The notes beneath the pieces were generated by a model, which made no database searches, had not been told where the DNA came from, and saw only the letters and a program-made list of their open reading frames with translations. A DNA stretch of 9,542 nucleotides. It comes from Deltaproteobacteria bacterium RIFCSPLOWO2_12_FULL_60_16 (GTDB taxonomy: Bacteria > Desulfobacterota > Binatia > UBA9968). Shown piece by piece: positions 6,417-9,542 of this stretch; the first letter of the stretch is position 1, and each line of letters starts with the position of its first letter. The translations under genes were made by a program, and so were the position numbers. Location of the stretch: assembly GCA_001798565.1 (NCBI GenBank), contig MGSR01000184.1, forward strand, positions 10,800-20,341, written 5' to 3'.

Positions 6417-7400
6417 TTACTTTCCGCCCAGTTTTTTGAAGAAGCCTTCCTTCTCAAGCTCGGACACGAAGCGCATGTCGAGGATATCGTCCGCCTTGAC
6501 TTGGCGCGCCGCTGGCTCTTTCTCGCCCACCTCGGCGAGAATCGCCTCGATCCCCCTCCGGCTCACGTAGGGGGGGACGTGGAGATAATCCTGAAACTGG
6601 TTGTAGGCATCTTCGAGAATGTCCTGGTCCTTTAGCTTCGTGTATTTGCCCAGAACACGAATCCCAACCTGCTTGTTGGTCCGGAAGAGGTGCACCCCTT
6701 CGGCGTAGGCCCGCACGACGCGGCGCACGGTGCCCTCGTTCGCCCGGATATAGGCCCGCGTCGTGCCGATCGCCACCGAGACATACTCTGGCCCCTCTTT
6801 GGCGATGTTCATAAGTTCGTTCAAGCCGGCCTTGCGCGCCCGGCTATTGGTCGGCGGGGAGACCACCCCCGCGTCGATCTGCCCGGCAACGAGGGCGGTG
6901 AAGATGTTGGGAACTTCGAGCAGCGGAAGAACCTGGTAGTCGCCGGGTTTCAAGCCCGCTTGGCCCAGCGCATAGAGCGCCGCAGTATGCGTGGAGGAGC
7001 CGGCCCGCGTGATGCCGATCTTTTTGCCCCGGAGATCGGCGATCTTTTTGAACTCGGGACGCGCCATGAGCGAGAATACCATCCGGTTCGTAGCGCCGGC
7101 TACCAGGGCTAGGCCGGCGCCCTTGAGATTGGCCTGAATGGCGTTGTTCCCGTCCATGTAGGAGAAGCCGATCTCGCCCGCGAGGATCGCCTGAATACCG
7201 CGCGAGCTAGAGGCGATATGAATCAGCTCCATATCGAGCCCGTGTTTCTTAAACAGCCCCTCCTCCTGGGCGACATAGGCGCCGCTCTGCGCGCCGGTAA
7301 CCGCCGTCCAGTTGAGCCTGGCTTTCATCTGGGCCTCGGCGCCCGGGACAAGCGCCGCGGTCATGAGGAGAAGCGCGAAAAAACCCTCTCGAATCTTCAT
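6417..7400 (-). CDS. ABC transporter substrate-binding protein, NMT1/THI5 (SsuA-like) family
   Basis: This 327-residue secreted protein should capture a small organic solute for an ABC importer. Residues 1-23 are a signal peptide: KIR at the start, a hydrophobic core FFALLLMTAALV, and a likely cut after AEA before Gln24. The mature part opens with a beta strand and YVAQEEGLFKKHGLDMEL, the standard start of this family. Next come IQAILAGEIGFSYMDGNNAI, DLRGKKIGITRAGSSTHTAALYAL and FTALVAGQIDAGVVSPPT, the usual ligand-cleft segments of a type-2 periplasmic binding fold. AGGGAG stands 5 bases before ATG 7400, so longer in-frame extensions upstream are rejected. No permease or ATPase gene is visible nearby, so it is an orphan within this window. 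It is divergent from the decarboxylase-like gene and convergent with the aldolase gene. Confidence 0.93.
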   Translation of the reverse strand: MKIREGFFALLLMTAALVPGAEAQMKARLNWTAVTGAQSGAYVAQEEGLFKKHGLDMELIHIASSSRGIQAILAGEIGFSYMDGNNAIQANLKGAGLALVAGATNRMVFSLMARPEFKKIADLRGKKIGITRAGSSTHTAALYALGQAGLKPGDYQVLPLLEVPNIFTALVAGQIDAGVVSPPTNSRARKAGLNELMNIAKEGPEYVSVAIGTTRAYIRANEGTVRRVVRAYAEGVHLFRTNKQVGIRVLGKYTKLKDQDILEDAYNQFQDYLHVPPYVSRRGIEAILAEVGEKEPAARQVKADDILDMRFVSELEKEGFFKKLGGK

Positions 7401-7437
7401 TCTTTCTCCCTGCCGGAAATTTTTTGTCCGCGAGATT

Positions 7438-7466
7438 TTCTTAACAGACCCGGCCGGGGGTGTCAA
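7438..7466 (-). promoter_or_regulatory. Probable sigma-70 promoter for the substrate-binding protein gene
   Basis: TTGACA (7466-7461) is followed after exactly 17 bases by TAAGAA (7443-7438), with an extended -10 TG immediately placed as TGT before it. Transcription would begin near 7431, giving a leader of about 30 bases that contains the ribosome binding site. Confidence 0.5.
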
Positions 7467-7490
7467 TCCTGGCAAGCCGCCGGGCGCGGT

Positions 7491-7520
7491 TTGGCAAATC
7501 TTCCCGCACCGTGATAGATA
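7491..7520 (+). promoter_or_regulatory. Candidate promoter abutting the decarboxylase-like start (possibly leaderless)
   Basis: TTGGCA (7491-7496), an 18-base spacer and TAGATA (7515-7520), with an extended -10 TG at 7512-7513, place the expected transcription start at about 7527, which is the A of the ATG. No good Shine-Dalgarno sequence precedes this ATG. Matches to consensus are moderate. Confidence 0.3.
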
Positions 7521-7526
7521 GGCCGC

Positions 7527-8489
7527 ATGTCTAAGAAGCTCCATCTGACGCTGGCCTGCGGCGATTACGAGATCGTGCGCGCCTTGATGGACGGGAGTGT
7601 CGAGCCCGACGGCATAGAGCTTACCGTACTCACCGACATGACCTCGGACATTCGCCACTGGCGAATGATCCGCAAGCGTGAATTCGACGTCGCCGAGCTC
7701 TCGATGTCAAACTACCTCGCCGCAAGGTTTCGCGGCCAGCCCTTCACCGCCATTCCCGTATTCCTCCATCGCCGGTTCCGGCATGGCTTCACCTTCATCA
7801 ACACGGGCAAAGGCATCGGCAAACCGACCGACTTGATCGGCAGGAAAGTGGGATTGCGCAACTTTTCCGCCACCAGCAACCTCTGGATTCGAGGCATTCT
7901 GGAGCACGAGTTTCAGGTGCCGCACAAGAAGATCCGGTGGTACAAACAGGATGAGGAGGAGGTCGAAATCGCGCTGCCGCAGGATCTCTTTCTCGAAAAG
8001 GTACCGCCGGGGAAAAGCGTCGAGCGCATGCTGGCCGAGGGAGAGCTCGATGCGCTGATTCATCCGGAACTCATCCAGCCGATCCTCACTCGGGACCCCA
8101 GGGTGGGGCGCCTCTTCCCGAACTACAAGGAGCTCGAGGTCGACTACTACCGGAGAACCGGCATCTTCCCCATCATGCACACGGCCGCGATCCAGCAGGA
8201 GTTGGTCGAGCGTAATCCGTGGGCGCCGGCCAATCTGTTTCGCGCCTTCGAGAAAGCTAAACAGGTCGCATACCAGCGCATGGAGAATCCCAGGAGAGTC
8301 CCTCTGGCGTGGTTCCGCCACGCGCTCGAAGAGCAGGAAGAGATCCTGGGAACGGATCCGTGGGCGTACGGACTGGGCGAGGCTAACCGAAAAAACCTCG
8401 AGACCCTGACACAATATTCCTGCGAGCAGGGCTTGATCGGCAGGAAGATGGCGCCCGGGGAGCTCTTCGCCGAGGTTGGCCAGGACTGA
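7527..8489 (+). CDS. 4,5-dihydroxyphthalate decarboxylase-like protein (PBP2-fold)
   Basis: This 320-residue protein resembles the family annotated as 4,5-dihydroxyphthalate decarboxylase, which removes one carboxylate from the ring acid to give protocatechuate. Recognisable segments are LTLACGDYE (7-15), REFDVAELSMSNYLAAR (51-67), TDLIGRKVGL (101-110) followed by WIRGILEHE (120-128), ALIHP, the strong signature YYRRTGIFPIMHT (207-219), and DPWAYG (277-282). There is no signal peptide, so it is probably cytoplasmic. The family has a periplasmic-binding-protein-like fold and many members may have other activities, so the substrate is uncertain. The start at 7527 lacks a clear ribosome binding site and may be leaderless. 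Four bases separate its stop from the next gene's start, so the two genes are translationally coupled. It is divergent from a true secreted binding protein. Confidence 0.8.
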   Translation: MSKKLHLTLACGDYEIVRALMDGSVEPDGIELTVLTDMTSDIRHWRMIRKREFDVAELSMSNYLAARFRGQPFTAIPVFLHRRFRHGFTFINTGKGIGKPTDLIGRKVGLRNFSATSNLWIRGILEHEFQVPHKKIRWYKQDEEEVEIALPQDLFLEKVPPGKSVERMLAEGELDALIHPELIQPILTRDPRVGRLFPNYKELEVDYYRRTGIFPIMHTAAIQQELVERNPWAPANLFRAFEKAKQVAYQRMENPRRVPLAWFRHALEEQEEILGTDPWAYGLGEANRKNLETLTQYSCEQGLIGRKMAPGELFAEVGQD

Positions 8490-8493
8490 CTCT

Positions 8494-9201
8494 ATGAAGG
8501 TGGCCGTCGTTGCCGGCGTGGGACCGGGTCTAGGGGCCTCCCTGGCGCGCGCATTTAGCAGAGAAGGCTACGCTCTCGCGCTCCTCTCCCGCACCGCCCA
8601 ATCCAGCGAGCCGGTGGCCAACGAGCTCCGCGCCAACGAAGGAAAGGTGCTGGCGCTGGCTGTCGATGTCACCGACCGTCAGGCTGTCGTGCGGGCGACG
8701 GCTAAAATCCGCGCCGAGATGGGTCCTGTCACAGTGCTCGCCTATAACGCCGGCGGCTTCGGGCGCGGCAACTTCCTCGATCTCGACCCGGAGATTATCC
8801 GCCGGTCATTCGAGGTGGGAACGATGGGCGCCGTTCATCTGGCGCAGGCGGCCATCCCGGACATGCTTGAGGCCGGCCATGGCTTCATCTCGCTCACGGG
8901 CGCCACCGCCTCACTGCGCGGGCGCGCAGGATTTGCCCCTCTGGCCATTGCCAAGTCATCGTTGCGCGTGCTGGGCCAATCGCTCGCCAGAGAGTTTCAT
9001 CCCAAAGGGATTCACGTGGTCCATGTGATCGTGGACGGACAGATTGACACGCCCAAGCTGCGGGCGCGCGAGCCGGAGCGGCCGAGCGTCACGGCAATCC
9101 CGCCGGATGCCATCGCCGCCGCCGTGATCCACGCCTTCAAGCAGCCCAGAAACGGCTGGACGCACGAGATCGATATCCGCCCTTATGGGGAAAATTTCTA
9201 A
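8494..9201 (+). CDS. Atypical short-chain dehydrogenase/reductase without the catalytic tyrosine
   Basis: This 235-residue SDR-fold protein has the N-terminal nucleotide loop AGVGPGLG (7-14), DVT at 58-60 for the adenine ring, and YNAGG (84-88). The segment TGATASLRGRAGF leads to LAIAK (150-154), then LGQSLAREFHPKGIHVVHVIVDGQIDTP. Lys154 is kept, but the YxxxK tyrosine is Leu150. A group of SDRs with similar TGATASLRG and HVVIDG segments also lacks this Tyr, so it is probably a family trait rather than decay. Activity as a normal NAD(P)H oxidoreductase is therefore doubtful. ATG 8494 is chosen over an in-frame TTG at 8476 because it directly follows the upstream stop (8487-8489) and AGGA lies 8 bases before it. 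Its stop codon overlaps that of the convergent DUF218 gene. Confidence 0.87.
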   Translation: MKVAVVAGVGPGLGASLARAFSREGYALALLSRTAQSSEPVANELRANEGKVLALAVDVTDRQAVVRATAKIRAEMGPVTVLAYNAGGFGRGNFLDLDPEIIRRSFEVGTMGAVHLAQAAIPDMLEAGHGFISLTGATASLRGRAGFAPLAIAKSSLRVLGQSLAREFHPKGIHVVHVIVDGQIDTPKLRAREPERPSVTAIPPDAIAAAVIHAFKQPRNGWTHEIDIRPYGENF

Positions 9202-9542
9202 AGCCAGCCCCGCCACCAGTAGAGCACGAGCCCGCCATATTCGTAGACAACGTTCTGAAGGAGAGGGATGCGGCCGAAGCGCAGTTCGAAGTTCCCGGCC
9301 GACAGACGCTCCCAGGGGACCGGCGCCGGGTAAACTATAAAACCCGCCTTTTCAAAGGTTAACTCGGCGCGCAGCATGTGGTTGGGATGAGTTACCAGGA
9401 GAATCCGCTTAACGCGATGGGGATGGAGGATCTGCGCGCTCTCCGCGGCGCTGCTGTAGGTCCGGGTCGAACGCTCCTCCGTCTCGAGCTGCTTCGAGGC
9501 CGCACCGATTTCTTCCAGGAGCTTTTTCATGGCCGGCGCTTC
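9198..9542 (-). CDS. YdcF/ElyC-like DUF218 protein, C-terminal part (N-terminus outside window)
   Basis: The minus frame is open from the right edge to TAG at 9200-9198, giving 114 residues. EERSTRTYSSAAESAQIL corresponds to the SxNTxENA helix of DUF218 proteins, and RILLVTHPNHMLRAELTFEKAGF to their conserved VTxxxHMxRA strand-helix. Both usually lie in the second half of the domain, so the gene continues to the right and the Met near 9530 is internal. C-terminal YGGLVLYWWRGWL is hydrophobic, as often in these envelope-related proteins. Members such as ElyC affect cell-envelope processes; the biochemical role is poorly known. It appears unrelated to the catabolic genes, and its stop overlaps that of the convergent SDR by four bases. 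Confidence 0.8.
   Translation of the reverse strand, partial: EAPAMKKLLEEIGAASKQLETEERSTRTYSSAAESAQILHPHRVKRILLVTHPNHMLRAELTFEKAGFIVYPAPVPWERLSAGNFELRFGRIPLLQNVVYEYGGLVLYWWRGWL

Noticed and set aside
7707..8414. Minus-strand open frame of 235 codons inside the decarboxylase-like gene
   Set aside because: It is antisense to a protein with clear family signatures and has no domain of its own.

Overview
The window is gene-dense, GC-rich bacterial DNA with good Shine-Dalgarno sequences. It carries parts of at least one catabolic gene set for aromatic or other organic acids. The gene types (ANL acyl-CoA ligases, a dihydroxyphthalate-decarboxylase-like protein, an orphan NMT1/THI5-type binding protein, a VOC protein) are common in uncultured soil and subsurface Proteobacteria-like lineages (former Deltaproteobacteria, Tectomicrobia, Rokubacteria and similar). 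That placement is an impression from gene content, not a measured assignment. I see no rRNA, tRNA, transposase, phage gene or CRISPR array.

Layout: (1) 1959 to 1, minus strand: a CaiC-like AMP-forming acyl-CoA ligase (TTG start), then a VOC-family protein that runs off the left edge. (2) 1960-2352: a 393-base divergent intergenic region holding two nested-palindrome elements, A (2056-2172) and B (2192-2278). (3) 2353-6296, plus strand: an aldehyde dehydrogenase, a benzoate-CoA-ligase-family enzyme and a class II aldolase/adducin-family protein. (4) 7400-6417, minus strand: a secreted ABC-type substrate-binding protein. (5) 7527-9201, plus strand: a 4,5-dihydroxyphthalate-decarboxylase-like protein coupled to an atypical short-chain dehydrogenase. 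(6) 9542-9198, minus strand: the C-terminal part of a YdcF/ElyC-like DUF218 protein.

A plausible joint role is uptake, CoA activation, aldehyde oxidation and decarboxylation of aromatic carboxylates. The substrate cannot be read from the sequence.

The most unusual signal is the element pair A/B. Each is an outer stem, a small interior region with a tandem GA/GA mismatch exactly four bases from an inner stem, the inner stem, and a loop. The stems differ completely in sequence between the copies, but the loop ends are conserved (YCAGTCG directly after the 5' inner arm, CACAGGTCTAT directly before the 3' inner arm). Changed stems with conserved loops and mismatches are what a structured RNA, or a DNA element recognised as a hairpin, would show. 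The shared core lies on opposite strands, so each copy points at its own divergent gene. I do not recognise the motif as a known riboswitch or RNA family.
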